Assembly: GCA_945829235.1 (NCBI GenBank)
Contig: CALZUA010000013.1
Span: 23,646 to 87,645, forward strand
Direction: 5' to 3'
DNA: 64,000 nucleotides
Source of the DNA: an uncultured Clostridia bacterium
GTDB taxonomy: Bacteria; Bacillota; Clostridia; Oscillospirales; Ruminococcaceae
Part shown: piece by piece, positions 25,292 through 34,654 of the stretch
Position numbering within the stretch: the first letter of the stretch is position 1
How the letters are laid out: each line of letters begins with the position of its first letter
Made by a program: the position numbers and the translations under genes
Notes under the pieces: model-generated
The model's database searches: none
The model's input: the letters and a program-made list of their open reading frames with translations, nothing else
What the model was told of the DNA's origin: nothing

Positions 25292-26595
25292 TCTTCCGCT
25301 CCTTTCGGTATTCTAATAATAGCGGTCGTGCCGCTGTTTTGCGCGCTGATGAAATCAAGCGTGCCGCCGCACATTATCTGAAGTCGGCTGCGAACCGAGG
25401 AAATTCCGATGTGCAGCTTTCCGTCGTTCGGGAGATTGTTCGGGTCAAAACCAACGCCGTTGTCGCTCACCCGAATTTCATAAAAATCGGGAAATTCCGC
25501 CGTGCTTATCGTCACGCACCCGCCGTCGGGAAGGTCGCTTATACCGTGATTTACTGCGTTTTCAACCAGCGGCTCAATCGTCATCGGCGGGATAAAAAAC
25601 TCGCTCACGCTGATGTCATAGCAAATCTCAAGCTCGTCATCAAAACGGATTTTTTCAAGCGAAAGATACGCTTTCGTGTGATTAAGCTCCTCGGCGAAGG
25701 AGATGAGATTTGTTTTCTTGATTGAGTTGAGGTTGCCGCGAAGATATTTCGCGAAGTTATCGACAGCGTCCTTTGCCGCCTCGGGTTTAACGTCGCAAAG
25801 TCGGTAAATCGACGTGAGCGCGTTGTACAGAAAATGCGGCTGAATTTGCGATAAAACAAGCGCGTTTCGGCTCTCCGACAAGGCAAGCTCCTGTTCAACC
25901 AGCTTTTTCTCCATTTCAGCAGCGTTTTGCACCTGTAAAATATGTACCGATGTATATAAAAAGGTCATCGAAACAGTCGAAGCGAGGTACACGGGAACAA
26001 CGTTCCAGATAATCTGAACAGGTATCGCAACTACGGGAATTGCCCCGAAAAGCACAAACACAATGGTTTCGCGCCAGCCGAGCGTCTTGCGGTTAACCAC
26101 GGCAAGTGCCATTGTAAGAGCGGGAAGAACGATGTAAATTACCTGACTGACGAGGTAAAGCGGTCCCGGGATATCGCGCCCCGTTTCGTCATAGCTGACG
26201 TACATTCCGTTGAACGCGGATATCAGAAACGAAATAACCGACGCCGCGCAAATCGCCGTGATAATGTGCGCGTAACGATAGGAGATTTTCTTTTTTGTGG
26301 ATATATAAGCGGTCGCGCAGTATGAATAGAGCGAAAACAGCGCGCAGGCAAACGCGTCCGAGAAAAACGAGAGCACCTTTATCGCGGGCACTTTTTCGGG
26401 CGACGGCTCGTCAAGCAAAAGACAAATCGGCGCATCTACAAGCAGCATAAGCATATTCGCCGTCAAAACGCATATCAGGAGCTTTCCCGTTGTGTCCTTG
26501 TACGAGCGCTCCGCGAAACAGCCTATCAACATAACCCCCGTTATGATTGCCGCAAAAAACTCCAGCGCGGCGCTCATATAATTCATTTCGTTCAT
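25288..26595 (-). CDS. LytS-like sensor histidine kinase
   Basis: 435 residues from ATG 26595 (GAAGGATAA upstream). Seven to eight N-terminal membrane helices (about 5-225), a coiled linker, then the His_kinase domain with the phosphorylated His254 in SQIQPHFLYNAL and an HATPase domain with ENAVNHGI (N-box) and SDNGVGFD (G1 box). The membrane part probably senses an envelope signal. Own promoter at 26641-26669. Confidence 0.9.
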   Translation of the reverse strand: MNEMNYMSAALEFFAAIITGVMLIGCFAERSYKDTTGKLLICVLTANMLMLLVDAPICLLLDEPSPEKVPAIKVLSFFSDAFACALFSLYSYCATAYISTKKKISYRYAHIITAICAASVISFLISAFNGMYVSYDETGRDIPGPLYLVSQVIYIVLPALTMALAVVNRKTLGWRETIVFVLFGAIPVVAIPVQIIWNVVPVYLASTVSMTFLYTSVHILQVQNAAEMEKKLVEQELALSESRNALVLSQIQPHFLYNALTSIYRLCDVKPEAAKDAVDNFAKYLRGNLNSIKKTNLISFAEELNHTKAYLSLEKIRFDDELEICYDISVSEFFIPPMTIEPLVENAVNHGISDLPDGGCVTISTAEFPDFYEIRVSDNGVGFDPNNLPNDGKLHIGISSVRSRLQIMCGGTLDFISAQNSGTTAIIRIPKGAEE

Positions 26596-26640
26596 ATTAT
26601 TATCCTTCTCGCATAATCTTCCGTGCCTACTTTTCATTGT

Positions 26641-26669
26641 ATTATATCACACTATGAGAATGTTGTCAA
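26641..26669 (-). promoter_or_regulatory. promoter of the kinase/response regulator operon
   Basis: Minus strand -35 TTGACA (26664-26669), 17 nt, -10 TATAAT (26641-26646); near-perfect consensus. Confidence 0.85.
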
Positions 26670-26738
26670 GCTTGAAAAACAGAACCGCTTGTAATGTCTA
26701 AACCCCCAATTTTATAACGACGTTATACTTAACAGGAA

Positions 26739-27375
26739 GATAGATTGTCAATACAGGTGCAGCACACGAGAAAAATTTTTTGAGCACCTCTAGGGGAGTA
26801 AGGTAATTCAAGCATTTCCGCGGACGATTGTTAATCAGATTGACAATGGACTGCAAATCATCATCGGAAATGTCGGCAAAGGAAGTGCCTTTCGGTAAAA
26901 CTGACGCAATAGACCGTTGGTGTTTTCATTAGTGCCACGGCGAATAAGGCTCACAAAAATACGCCTTCACGTCCTTTGCTTCTGCAAGTTCCTGATGAGC
27001 TGCAAATTCTTTTCCATATGTCCGAAACGAGTACGGTTTTCCGCGCCGGCAGGACGCTCGCTTATTGGCACGGTATGGGAAATTTTGACGCGTTTGTCAT
27101 CGGTTTTTTCGGCGTTTCTTATAAAGTTTGTCTGCATGATGAGCGGCGTATGTACCGTTAGCATAACAATTTCTGCGAAATTCGCAGCTCACCAAGGGCG
27201 GCGATCGATTGGGCTTAAAAAACCTTGACAACTCCCGCTCTTCTGTGGTAAAATGGGTGTAATGACACATATTGCTTCCTCCTGTTTATGGTTGCGTGGT
27301 TACTCCCATTATAACACGAGCTGCCTTATGTGTCATTATTTTTTTCGGGTGTTGCACTTATATTATAAATCTATC
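26739..27375 (-). mobile_element. IS30 family element, internally deleted and frameshifted
   Basis: Ends form an imperfect 27-bp inverted repeat: left GATAGATTGTCAATACAGG... (26739-26765) and right complement GATAGATTTATAATATAAG... (27349-27375). Minus-strand pieces match an IS30 transposase: start MCHYTHFTTEERELSRF at about 27272, middle ISERPAGAENRTRFGHMEKN, end DLQSIVNLINNRPRKCLNYL, TPLEVL, in different frames. About 640 bp instead of about 1.1 kb, so inactive. Confidence 0.8.
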
Positions 27376-27757
27376 ATTGTTAAAGATATCATGTTTTTCC
27401 CTCTCGTTTGACGAATAAATTCAAAATCCGATTGCAAGCCTATTATATCACAAAAATCGAATATTTCAATATACAAAAGCAAAGCCGCCTAAATCTTTTC
27501 AATAAAGGCGGGCACACGTTTTATTTTCGTTTTCTGTTGATATTCAGACTTGCTCAAACCGCGCTGCTTTCCGATAGCCATTTTCTCACTATTCTGAATG
27601 CAGCCAATTCTCGATGTTTTTCTTCATATTTTTGTGTTTTTCGACAATTTGTATGGGATTAGCAATAACATCGTTGAGGAAACAATTTTTGCCCGAAAAA
27701 CGCGCAAAATTTCATCGTTTAATATGCCGAAAAAACCAAAATACCGATTTTGAGAAA
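27376..27757 (-). repeat. decayed sigma-like cassette S1 with promoter copy
   Basis: No intact gene. Minus strand: junction TGTTTCCTCAACGATGTTAT (about 27662-27680), a decayed sigma-like coding stretch, a terminator remnant (AAAGCCGCC, 27480-27510) and TTGAAA-N16-TATAAT at 27442-27469. Confidence 0.65.
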
Positions 27758-27785
27758 AAGCCCGAACACACAAACGCTCGGGCTT
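27758..27785 (-). terminator. terminator of the FecR/BspA gene
   Basis: AAGCCCGA pairs with TCGGGCTT; TTTTTCTC follows on the minus strand. Confidence 0.85.
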
Positions 27786-27795
27786 AGATTTTCAA

Positions 27796-29235
27796 TTATT
27801 GTTCCGTGTACAATTCATCAAAATTGTCTTCGGTATAGGTTTTGCCTTTGTAAGTGATTGTCGCTTTGCAGCCACGGAATGCATATTTTTCTATTTTTGT
27901 AACGCTGTCGGGGATTTCAATACTCATAATATCAGCACAAGACTGAAACGCACCTTCTCCAATTTCCTGTACGCCGTTTTCGATTGTCAGGCTTGTAATT
28001 CTGTTGTTCTGAAACGCAAATTGTTCTATTCTGGTGACGCTTCCCGGGATTGTTATGCTTTTAAGTCCAAAGCAGCTTGCAAATGCGTTGACTCCTATTG
28101 ATGTAACACTATCGGGGATTTCTATGCTTTTAAGCGCATAGCACCCACTGAAAGCATTTTGTTGTATTTCAGTAACGCTATTCGGAATAATAATTTCTGT
28201 AAGCTCTTCGCAGTTACTAAAAGTAGAGGATTCTATTGATGTAACACCATCGGGTATTCTTACACTTTTCAACTTTTTGCATCGATAAAACGCGCTATAA
28301 TGTATTTTTGTCACGCTGTCCGGGACTTCGACAGTTGTTAGTTCTTCGCACCAGTAAAACGCCAGACTTTCTATTTCTTTACATCCATCGGGAATTGTTA
28401 CGCTTGTTACGTTGCTTTTGCTGAAACCACCTACAACCACAACCGGTTTTCCTTCGATTTCTGCGGGAATGTTCACAACCGTCTTATTTCCTATGTACTT
28501 TGTGATTTCCATTCCGCCAAGTCTTGGCAAATATTTGTACTCAAAATCGCCGAAAGTCGCGGTCTGTTCCAAATCACCGGAATTTTCGCCTACAGGTTTG
28601 ATATCGCTGCTTGTGGTGGGAATTCGGTCGGGTTCTCTGTTTGTTCGTGAAACAACATTTGCGCTTTCTCCCGCATTCAGCGTCTTGACCTTACCCGTGT
28701 CTTTTTCGATAAGCTCGACAGTTCCCTCTTTGACCTCAACGGCTGTGTGACAGCGACTGCTGTTGTCATAGTACACGTTCACCGTGAAAATCGTTCCGCG
28801 AACGGACATTGAAGCGTTCGGGCTTTCCACAACATAGCTTTCACTCGGCAACAACTTGTTATCGATTTGATTTGAAATCGTGCCTTTTTCAAGGTGGATT
28901 ATCGTCCGTGTATCTTTCCCTTCAGCGCCGAAAGCCTCAACGCTGAATTTTGTCAGTTCGTTTGCGACAACGTGCTTGTCCGAGTCAAGAGCGAGAGTTA
29001 ATGACGATTTCTCGAAAACTTCGACGTTATCCCCGCTCACAAGATTTTGCCCTTTATACGCGTCCGATACGCTCAGCATTGAGGTTACACGCGAAGTACC
29101 AGTCAAGTCGGCAACGCGAATGTTTCTGTAACCCGTGTTCAGCAGAATAATCAGCACAATCACACCCGCGATTAAAATAAGCGTGACCGCTCCCGCGATG
29201 ATTTTGCCTTTTGTTGTTGACAGAAAATTTTTCAT
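27796..29235 (-). CDS. FecR domain and BspA-type leucine-rich repeat protein
   Basis: 479 residues from ATG 29235 (GGAGGATTTT upstream). N-terminal membrane helix (IIAGAVTLILIAGVIVLIILL). A FecR-like domain follows (about 30-200) with MSVRGTIFTVNVYY and VEVKEGTVELIEKD, then about 9 BspA/LRR_5 repeats (about 240-450) of the form 'SITIPDSVTSIGVNAFASC'. Such repeats mediate adhesion or protein contacts at the surface. The gene is driven by the repeated promoter copy at 29264-29292 and preceded by sigma-like cassette S2. Confidence 0.88.
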   Translation of the reverse strand: MKNFLSTTKGKIIAGAVTLILIAGVIVLIILLNTGYRNIRVADLTGTSRVTSMLSVSDAYKGQNLVSGDNVEVFEKSSLTLALDSDKHVVANELTKFSVEAFGAEGKDTRTIIHLEKGTISNQIDNKLLPSESYVVESPNASMSVRGTIFTVNVYYDNSSRCHTAVEVKEGTVELIEKDTGKVKTLNAGESANVVSRTNREPDRIPTTSSDIKPVGENSGDLEQTATFGDFEYKYLPRLGGMEITKYIGNKTVVNIPAEIEGKPVVVVGGFSKSNVTSVTIPDGCKEIESLAFYWCEELTTVEVPDSVTKIHYSAFYRCKKLKSVRIPDGVTSIESSTFSNCEELTEIIIPNSVTEIQQNAFSGCYALKSIEIPDSVTSIGVNAFASCFGLKSITIPGSVTRIEQFAFQNNRITSLTIENGVQEIGEGAFQSCADIMSIEIPDSVTKIEKYAFRGCKATITYKGKTYTEDNFDELYTEQ

Positions 29236-29263
29236 AAAATCCTCCAAAAGATGTTATGTTTTC

Positions 29264-29292
29264 ATTATACCACAAACAACCGATTATTTCAA
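29264..29292 (-). promoter_or_regulatory. repeated promoter cassette (copy 3)
   Basis: Minus strand -35 TTGAAA (29287-29292), 17 nt, -10 TATAAT (29264-29269); drives the FecR/BspA gene. Confidence 0.75.
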
Positions 29293-29308
29293 TATATAAA
29301 AATCAAAG

Positions 29309-29332
29309 CCGCCTTTATATTTCAAAAGGCGG
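29309..29332 (-). terminator. terminator of sigma-like gene S2
   Basis: GCCGCCTTT pairs with AAAGGCGG around ATATTTCA; the same hairpin follows S3 and S4. Confidence 0.75.
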
Positions 29333-29338
29333 TATTTG

Positions 29339-29803
29339 TCACCTTTGTTCAAACCTTGCCCGAAGCTTTTCGAGCGCCCTTTTCTCAATCCGTGAAATGT
29401 ACGAGCGCGAAATGCCGAGGTTTTTGGCAATCTCCTTCTGCGTCATCGGTCTGCAAACCGAGCCGTCAATATCTGCAACGCCATAACGTTTGCAGATAAT
29501 CTCCCGCTCGCGCTCGTCAAGCTCCTCCAAGATAAACCTGTAAAGCCGCTCCGAGTCGATTTTCAGCTCAGCGATTTGCTCGACGTTGATGTTGCTCGAA
29601 ATTATGTCCTCAATCGTGAGCGAGTTTCCCTCGGAGTCGCTTTCGATAGGCTCGCTGATGTAGAGTTCGGTTTGCTTGTGCTTCATCTTTCTGAAGTACA
29701 TTTTAATTTGATTAGCAATAACACGCTTGAGGAAACATTTAAAACAAAAAGACAAGCGGTCTGTTGAAAATTTTCGCATATATGACACTGCACTGCATTT
29801 CAA
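29339..29803 (-). CDS. sigma-K-type C-terminal half (SpoIIIC-like), copy S2
   Basis: Best preserved of the sigma-like repeats. Conserved part from MYFRKMKHKQTELYIS (ATG at 29701): SEPIESDSEGNSLTIEDII, then region 3/4 with EELDEREREIICKRYG, PMTQKEIAKNLGISRSYISR and IEKRALEKLRARFEQ. This corresponds to the C-terminal half of sporulation sigma-K/E factors (region 2 end to region 4.2), like SpoIIIC in Bacillus. An upstream extension MRKFSTDRLSFCFKCFLKRV (from about 29779) is shared with the decayed copy S8, so the start could be there. No region 2.1-2.3, so it cannot bind core polymerase like a full sigma factor. Confidence 0.75.
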   Translation of the reverse strand: MKCSAVSYMRKFSTDRLSFCFKCFLKRVIANQIKMYFRKMKHKQTELYISEPIESDSEGNSLTIEDIISSNINVEQIAELKIDSERLYRFILEELDEREREIICKRYGVADIDGSVCRPMTQKEIAKNLGISRSYISRIEKRALEKLRARFEQR

Positions 29804-29813
29804 GCAGCAAAAA

Positions 29814-31106
29814 TCATATCAAAAACGCCGCATACAGCGGTATGGAAATCACGTCTTCGGTTCGTCCGAAATTCTTCTGCGAAAACCTTATTGCATAATC
29901 CGGAGAAAATTTCTGCTTGAAAACACTCAGTCTTCTTGAACGGACGTGTTCTCCCTTTTTCACCTCAATCGCGTATATTTTATCATCTTTTTGCAGAACA
30001 AAATCAAGCTCTGCCTGTGAATTGGACGTTGTCCAGTAGTACAGCGAATAATTCTTTGCCGCAAGCTGTTGGGCAATATAATTCTCGGTCACTGCTCCCA
30101 TAAAAATATTGGCTTCACCCGTAATTATTGTGTTCACTGACATCTGAGATTTGTTTACAAGCAGTCCCACATCCGACATATATATCTTGAACGATGTCTG
30201 GTCGGCATAAACGGGCAGAGGGTGTATTCCTTGCTCTGCACGCTGGCATTCAAGCGTTACGCCTGCTTGTTTCAGCCACTCAAGAGATGCTCCGAAAATA
30301 GTTGACGAGCCGCCCTTTTGGACAACCTTATACTGAAACTTTTTGTTATCCTTTGCAAGCTGTGCAGGAATAGAATTATAGCAGGCGCGTATTTTTACCG
30401 CCTCGGAATTGCTTGCGTATTTTGCCATATCTGCTGTGTAGTTATCAATGATACTTCTCTGAACAAGTCCCGTATCAATATAGGAATTTGTTTCAATAAA
30501 CACCTTAACCGCTTCGGGCATTCCTCCGACAATCAGATAATCGTGATACAAGCCAAGCGCTTTTTTATGGAGCGCTTCATTCATAGGCGTCATTTTGTTA
30601 TAGCAGTCGGTTATCTCATCGGCAAGAAGATTGTTTCCCGTTGCTGTAAGAAATTCCTTAAAATCCATTGGATAAAGCCGCAGCATATTTACCTTGCCTA
30701 CGGGAAATGACGTCTGATTTCTATTTATTGCTACACCAAGCAGACTTCCCGCGGCTGCTATATGATATTCGGGAGTTTCCTCACAGAAATATTTGAGCGA
30801 AGTCACCGCACGCTCACAGGACTGAATTTCATCAAGAATAATCAGCGTGTCATTCGGCAGAATTTTTTCCCGTGTTTCTGCTTCAAGGTATTTTATCAGC
30901 TTTGACGGAGAAATATCATCGTTGAACATAGACGCAACAATACCGTTGCTTTCAAGATTTACATAAACCGTATTTTTATAGTGCTCTCTGCCAAATTCCC
31001 GAAGAATAAAGGTTTTCCCTACCTGTCTTGCGCCGTTCAGAATAAGCGGTTTTCTGGAAGGAGAGTTTTTCCATTGAATAAGTTGTTGGGTTATTTTGCG
31101 TTTCAT
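29814..31106 (-). CDS. AAA_14/DUF4143 ATPase (second copy)
   Basis: 430 residues. Walker A GARQVGKTFIL at about 25-35, Walker B TLIILDEIQ near 87, AAAGSLLG sensor, DUF4143 part with SDVGLLVNKSQM and the nuclease-like end AELDFVLQKDDKIYAIEVKK. Only moderately like the 17544 copy, so not a recent duplication. Start at 31106 with GGAATG-type site; own promoter upstream. The sigma-like cassette S2 begins 11 nt after its stop. Confidence 0.88.
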   Translation of the reverse strand: MKRKITQQLIQWKNSPSRKPLILNGARQVGKTFILREFGREHYKNTVYVNLESNGIVASMFNDDISPSKLIKYLEAETREKILPNDTLIILDEIQSCERAVTSLKYFCEETPEYHIAAAGSLLGVAINRNQTSFPVGKVNMLRLYPMDFKEFLTATGNNLLADEITDCYNKMTPMNEALHKKALGLYHDYLIVGGMPEAVKVFIETNSYIDTGLVQRSIIDNYTADMAKYASNSEAVKIRACYNSIPAQLAKDNKKFQYKVVQKGGSSTIFGASLEWLKQAGVTLECQRAEQGIHPLPVYADQTSFKIYMSDVGLLVNKSQMSVNTIITGEANIFMGAVTENYIAQQLAAKNYSLYYWTTSNSQAELDFVLQKDDKIYAIEVKKGEHVRSRRLSVFKQKFSPDYAIRFSQKNFGRTEDVISIPLYAAFLI

Positions 31107-31149
31107 TCTATCATTCCTTTCGCGTATAGCTTATATTGATTTTGCTATT

Positions 31150-31178
31150 ATTATACCACAAAGCCAGAGTTAAGTCAA
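31150..31178 (-). promoter_or_regulatory. promoter of the second DUF4143 ATPase
   Basis: Minus strand -35 TTGACT (31173-31178), 17 nt, -10 TATAAT (31150-31155). Confidence 0.7.
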
Positions 31179-31245
31179 GAAAAATATGATTTTTTATAAA
31201 AATATCGATTTAATTATAAGTTTTCATCTGATTAAAAGTCATAAA

Positions 31246-31272
31246 AGTCCGAATGCGCTTGACATTCGGACT
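31246..31272 (-). terminator. terminator of the acyltransferase pseudogene
   Basis: AGTCCGAATG pairs perfectly with CATTCGGACT around a 7-nt loop; TTTTATGA follows on the minus strand. Confidence 0.85.
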
Positions 31273-31280
31273 GTATCGAC

Positions 31281-31323
31281 TGATTTTTATAATGCAAGCA
31301 CCATCTGCTCGACTTATGGGAAT
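31281..31323 (-). repeat. intergenic boundary repeat (copy c)
   Basis: Minus strand, immediately after the stop at 31324: AAATTCCCATAAGTCGAGCA then GATGG. Same core as at 451-511 and 830-904. Confidence 0.6.
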
Positions 31324-32349
31324 TTACAGCTGATATCTATGTGTCACAGCAAATTCAGGTGCAAATTGTACTGCCACGGTTCTTTTTGTCAGATTGAATA
31401 CCACCGAATAGTTTTCATCGCCTGGAATATGGTTTTCGTGCAGCAGCCTGAAAGCATCTTCTTCGCTGATGATACCATTATGTGCCTCAAGATATTCCTG
31501 ATATGCAAGGTATCTGTCCTTGCCGAATCCCTCCATTTCAGGATTGTTATATACCAGAAAATTTGAGCATACCTGATACGGTTTTTCATTTCTGAGCACC
31601 TTCATTTCGCCGCCGACATACTCGATGATTGCACTGTTTCCGCTTGCGTCGGCAATCTGAAAATGTTCTATATTATCCTGCGGTGACATTGTATAGCGTG
31701 TAAGAAAATCAAGTGCTTCTTCGACATTTCTGCATTTATCAATGATGCTTCGGTAAAGCGAACAATAGCACAGAGGAATCTATTTGCCGTCCGTTTCAAC
31801 TTCAGTTCCGCTTGCAGTAAATACAACAAGTGCCAGTCCATGTGCGTTCATACCGTCCTGCATATCATAAGGAACACAAAGCGCTCTTGCACAGTCGAAT
31901 GGTTTTTGGGTATCTACGCAAGCAGTATCTTTTATCCATTCGTTTTCATCAAGCTCCTGGTTGTCAGCCCAGCAGGCAACATAATATCCGAAATCCTGAA
32001 AATTTGATAAACCGATTGTTTTACCTGTAATCTTGTTTTCGGCAAGTGTAACAATCGGTTGCTTTACAGGGGTATCGAGGTCATGGCAAAGCAGAAAATC
32101 TCCGTCTGAATTGTGTGCAGTAAAGCCTGAACAATCATGTTTTGGTTTATATAGGCTACCGATAAATGTTCCCTCTAAAATATGCTTTTTCTGAAATCTG
32201 TGCAAGTCTCTTAAGTCATAAGCACCGCATTTTAAAAATTCATCAAGTGCATAATCACCGTAATATGTAATCTCATAAGCGTTCTCTCCTGGAAATTTGC
32301 GCAATGATTCTATCGTCCTGTTTTTGTTCTCATCATTAAATCGGAACAT
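31324..32349 (-). pseudogene. acyl-CoA:6-APA acyltransferase/choloylglycine hydrolase-like protein with in-frame TAG
   Basis: From ATG 32349 the frame encodes 189 residues to a TAG (31780-31782) and then continues IPLCYCSLYRSIIDKC, RNVEEALDFLTRYTM and on to TAA 31324. Joined, the 341 codons form one Ntn-hydrolase-like protein: putative nucleophile Cys in HDCSGFTAHN after autocleavage, FLLCHDLDT, and ALCVPYDMQDGMNAHGLAL. No other lesion. Relatives process linear amides (C45/C59 peptidases). Driven by the repeated promoter/leader 32368-32440. Confidence 0.7.
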
Positions 32350-32367
32350 AGTGTCATTCCCTCCTTT

Positions 32368-32440
32368 ATCAAATTTCGATTTGTCGGGCAGATTATCAAC
32401 CCGTCTTGCTCATTATATCACAAACAAACCCGAATTTCAA
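32368..32440 (-). promoter_or_regulatory. repeated promoter and leader cassette (copy 4)
   Basis: Minus strand -35 TTGAAA (32435-32440), 17 nt, -10 TATAAT (32412-32417), leader GGGTTGATAATCTGCCCGAC then AAATCGAAATTTG. Nearly the same as 1455-1530. Confidence 0.75.
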
Positions 32441-32541
32441 TATAATTCTACAGCCGAGCTAATTTTCAGATGTACCGCCTATGGTGCTATATGCAGCACC
32501 TTGCAATTATCAAGTTGTGGGTATGCTATCCTGCTTCAAAT

Positions 32542-33885
32542 TTAACTTTTAGCAATAATATGCTTATATTTTCCGCTGACAGGGTGTGCCGCAGGTGCTT
32601 CATCAGAAAGATAAACCTCTGTAAATACACCATTTTCAGAAAGATAATCCTCGACAGCTTTTTTCGCCGAATTAAACATTTCCTGCTTATTATCGGCAAT
32701 CAGCCGCAGTTCAAGACGGTCGTCATTATGCTGAATAAGCTGAAAGCGATTTATTCCGTGAACCTCTTTAAGTATTGCGTAAAGCAGCATCGGCGCAATC
32801 CTTACTCCATTTTCAAAACAGAGAATATCATCAGTTCTGCCTTCAATAGTAAGCCACGGTCTTGTATTACCGCATTTGCAAGGTTCATCGTGCATTACAA
32901 TTCTGTCCGTGATTTCAAATCGGATTATCGGACAGATTTTATTCGCCAGATTTGTCAGCAGAACCTTTGCAGATTGTGTACCGAAGGGAACAGGCTGATT
33001 ATTTTCGTCAACAGCTTCAAGAATAACCCAGTCGTCGTTTATATGGAAATGACGTTCTGTGCATTCGCAAGCCATAGTTCCGCCCTCGGTGCAGGAATAA
33101 TTCGTCTGAACATAACAGCCAAAGACCTCTGACAAATGCTTGCGTACTCCTTCGTTAAGTTTTTCGCCGCCTGTCATTATTATTGCAGGCTTGATTTTAA
33201 GTCTGCCCCGCTCCTGTTCAGCCGCAAGAACCTCCATAGCCGTAGGATAACAGCCTATCATCGAGGGCTGAAATTCGTTAAGCGTACTCACAATCTCATC
33301 GGTTGGCTTTCGTACATCGCAGGTTCTCATCACCTTTTTCTTCCACGGCATTTTACGAAGATTGTATCTTACAGAGCCGCAGCCAAGATAAAAGCCGCCG
33401 TCCGCAAACAGAGCCATAGTTTTTTTGCCCGATTTCATAAATGCAGTCAAATCATCTTTTCGTGCAAAGCTTCGGAGCGCCCCGATAGCCGAAGAAACAT
33501 TTATTGTTGTTTCATCATAGAGCATAATGCAGGGATTTCCCGTAGAACCCGAGGTTGTGTAGACAAGATATTTTCCGTCAAGCTTTGTTCCGACATTTGA
33601 AACATCGGACATAAAATTCTCAACCTTTGCTGTGGTGATACTGCTGTCTGTAAGCCACTTATCGAAATTTGACATCATTTCCTGCTTATTTGTAACAGGT
33701 ATTTCGGGCAAAGGCGTATTTTCATCCACATTCTTGTAAAGCTCCGCAAAATACGGGCTGTTTTCTTTTACATAAGAAACAAGCTCCCTCAAACGCTTCT
33801 GCTGTAAGGCTGTTCGTTCCGCAGCACTCATTTTATCAGCCTTTCTTGTAAGAGCGAGCACTTTTAATAAACCGATTTTTCTCAT
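32542..33885 (-). CDS. phenylacetate-CoA ligase-like adenylating enzyme
   Basis: 447 residues. VYTTSGSTGNPCIMLYDE is the AMP-binding P-loop, MTGGEKLNEGVRKHLSEVF and TNYSCTEGGTMACEC form the middle motifs, and FEITDRIVMHDEPCKCG with IEGRTDDILCF the late signature of PaaK/CapK-like enzymes. These activate a carboxylic acid as acyl-AMP and transfer it to CoA or another acceptor; substrate unknown. The gene overlaps the TetR gene by 4 nt (ATGA), so it is controlled by that repressor. Confidence 0.88.
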   Translation of the reverse strand: MRKIGLLKVLALTRKADKMSAAERTALQQKRLRELVSYVKENSPYFAELYKNVDENTPLPEIPVTNKQEMMSNFDKWLTDSSITTAKVENFMSDVSNVGTKLDGKYLVYTTSGSTGNPCIMLYDETTINVSSAIGALRSFARKDDLTAFMKSGKKTMALFADGGFYLGCGSVRYNLRKMPWKKKVMRTCDVRKPTDEIVSTLNEFQPSMIGCYPTAMEVLAAEQERGRLKIKPAIIMTGGEKLNEGVRKHLSEVFGCYVQTNYSCTEGGTMACECTERHFHINDDWVILEAVDENNQPVPFGTQSAKVLLTNLANKICPIIRFEITDRIVMHDEPCKCGNTRPWLTIEGRTDDILCFENGVRIAPMLLYAILKEVHGINRFQLIQHNDDRLELRLIADNKQEMFNSAKKAVEDYLSENGVFTEVYLSDEAPAAHPVSGKYKHIIAKS

Positions 33886-34454
33886 AATGCACGTCCTTTC
33901 GCACCCTGCACCATATCGGCAACAGTCTGTTTCATCATTAACGCAACCTGTTCATCGCTGAACTCCATGTGATTTACGCATATCATCGTTCCTATTCCCA
34001 TCAAAAAAAGGCAGCTCCGAAGAAGTATATCCTTGCAGGTGTCTTCTTCCAGCCCGTAAAGCTCTGTCATTTTTGCTATCATTTTTTTATTGCTTTCAAA
34101 ATTCATCATTACATCAAGCAGAGTGTTCCCCTTGAAGCTGTTTGAAAGGTACAGCATCTGATAAAGATTCGGCTTATTTCTTGCAAGGTCAAGAACCCAT
34201 TTTGTAGTTCTCGGCAGGAAATCGGGCATCTTCTCAAATGCAAGGATTTCCTGAACGAATTTATCGCAGGCGTAGTCAAAGGTTGCCTGACGGAGTTCCT
34301 CCATTGTAGGAAAATGACTGAACACAGGCTGAATGGAACAGCCCACCGATTTTGCCACGCTTCTTGAAGTAACAGCGTCAATACCTTTTTCCTCTGCTAT
34401 TTCAAATGCGTGCTCAAGTAGGATTTCTTTTGTTATTTTCTGTTTCGGTGGCAT
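33882..34454 (-). CDS. TetR family regulator
   Basis: 190 residues from ATG 34454 (GGAG 7 nt upstream). HTH in ILLEHAFEIAEEKGIDAVTS, SRSVAKSVGCSIQPVFSHF, then an all-helical ligand domain (LPRTTKWVLDLARNKPNLYQ). First gene of an operon with the PaaK-like enzyme. The promoter holds a 16-bp perfect palindrome, so self-repression is likely. Confidence 0.9.
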   Translation of the reverse strand: MPPKQKITKEILLEHAFEIAEEKGIDAVTSRSVAKSVGCSIQPVFSHFPTMEELRQATFDYACDKFVQEILAFEKMPDFLPRTTKWVLDLARNKPNLYQMLYLSNSFKGNTLLDVMMNFESNKKMIAKMTELYGLEEDTCKDILLRSCLFLMGIGTMICVNHMEFSDEQVALMMKQTVADMVQGAKGRAL

Positions 34455-34468
34455 AATACATCTCCTTC

Positions 34469-34531
34469 TATAATATATCTTATGGTATATATCATAAGAT
34501 ATATTATACGATATATTATGGCTTTTGTCAA
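34469..34531 (-). promoter_or_regulatory. TetR promoter and 16-bp palindromic operator
   Basis: Minus strand -35 TTGACA (34526-34531), 17 nt, -10 TATAAT (34503-34508). TATAATATATCTTATG (34469-34484) and its exact complement (34493-34508), 8 nt apart, overlap the -10 and start site. Confidence 0.88.
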
Positions 34532-34566
34532 GTATTTTGCAAATCAATTTAGTTTTTCCTCATAAA

Positions 34567-34604
34567 AAAGCCAATAAACGGTGATTTTCCCGTTCATCGG
34601 CTTT
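34567..34604 (-). terminator. terminator of the hydrolase pseudogene
   Basis: AAAGCC and AACGG pair with CCGTT and GGCTTT; TTTTATG follows on the minus strand. Confidence 0.75.
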
Positions 34605-34654
34605 GAGGATTTATGTTCGTTTCTTTTATAGCAGTGTATGCGCAAATCAAGGAT

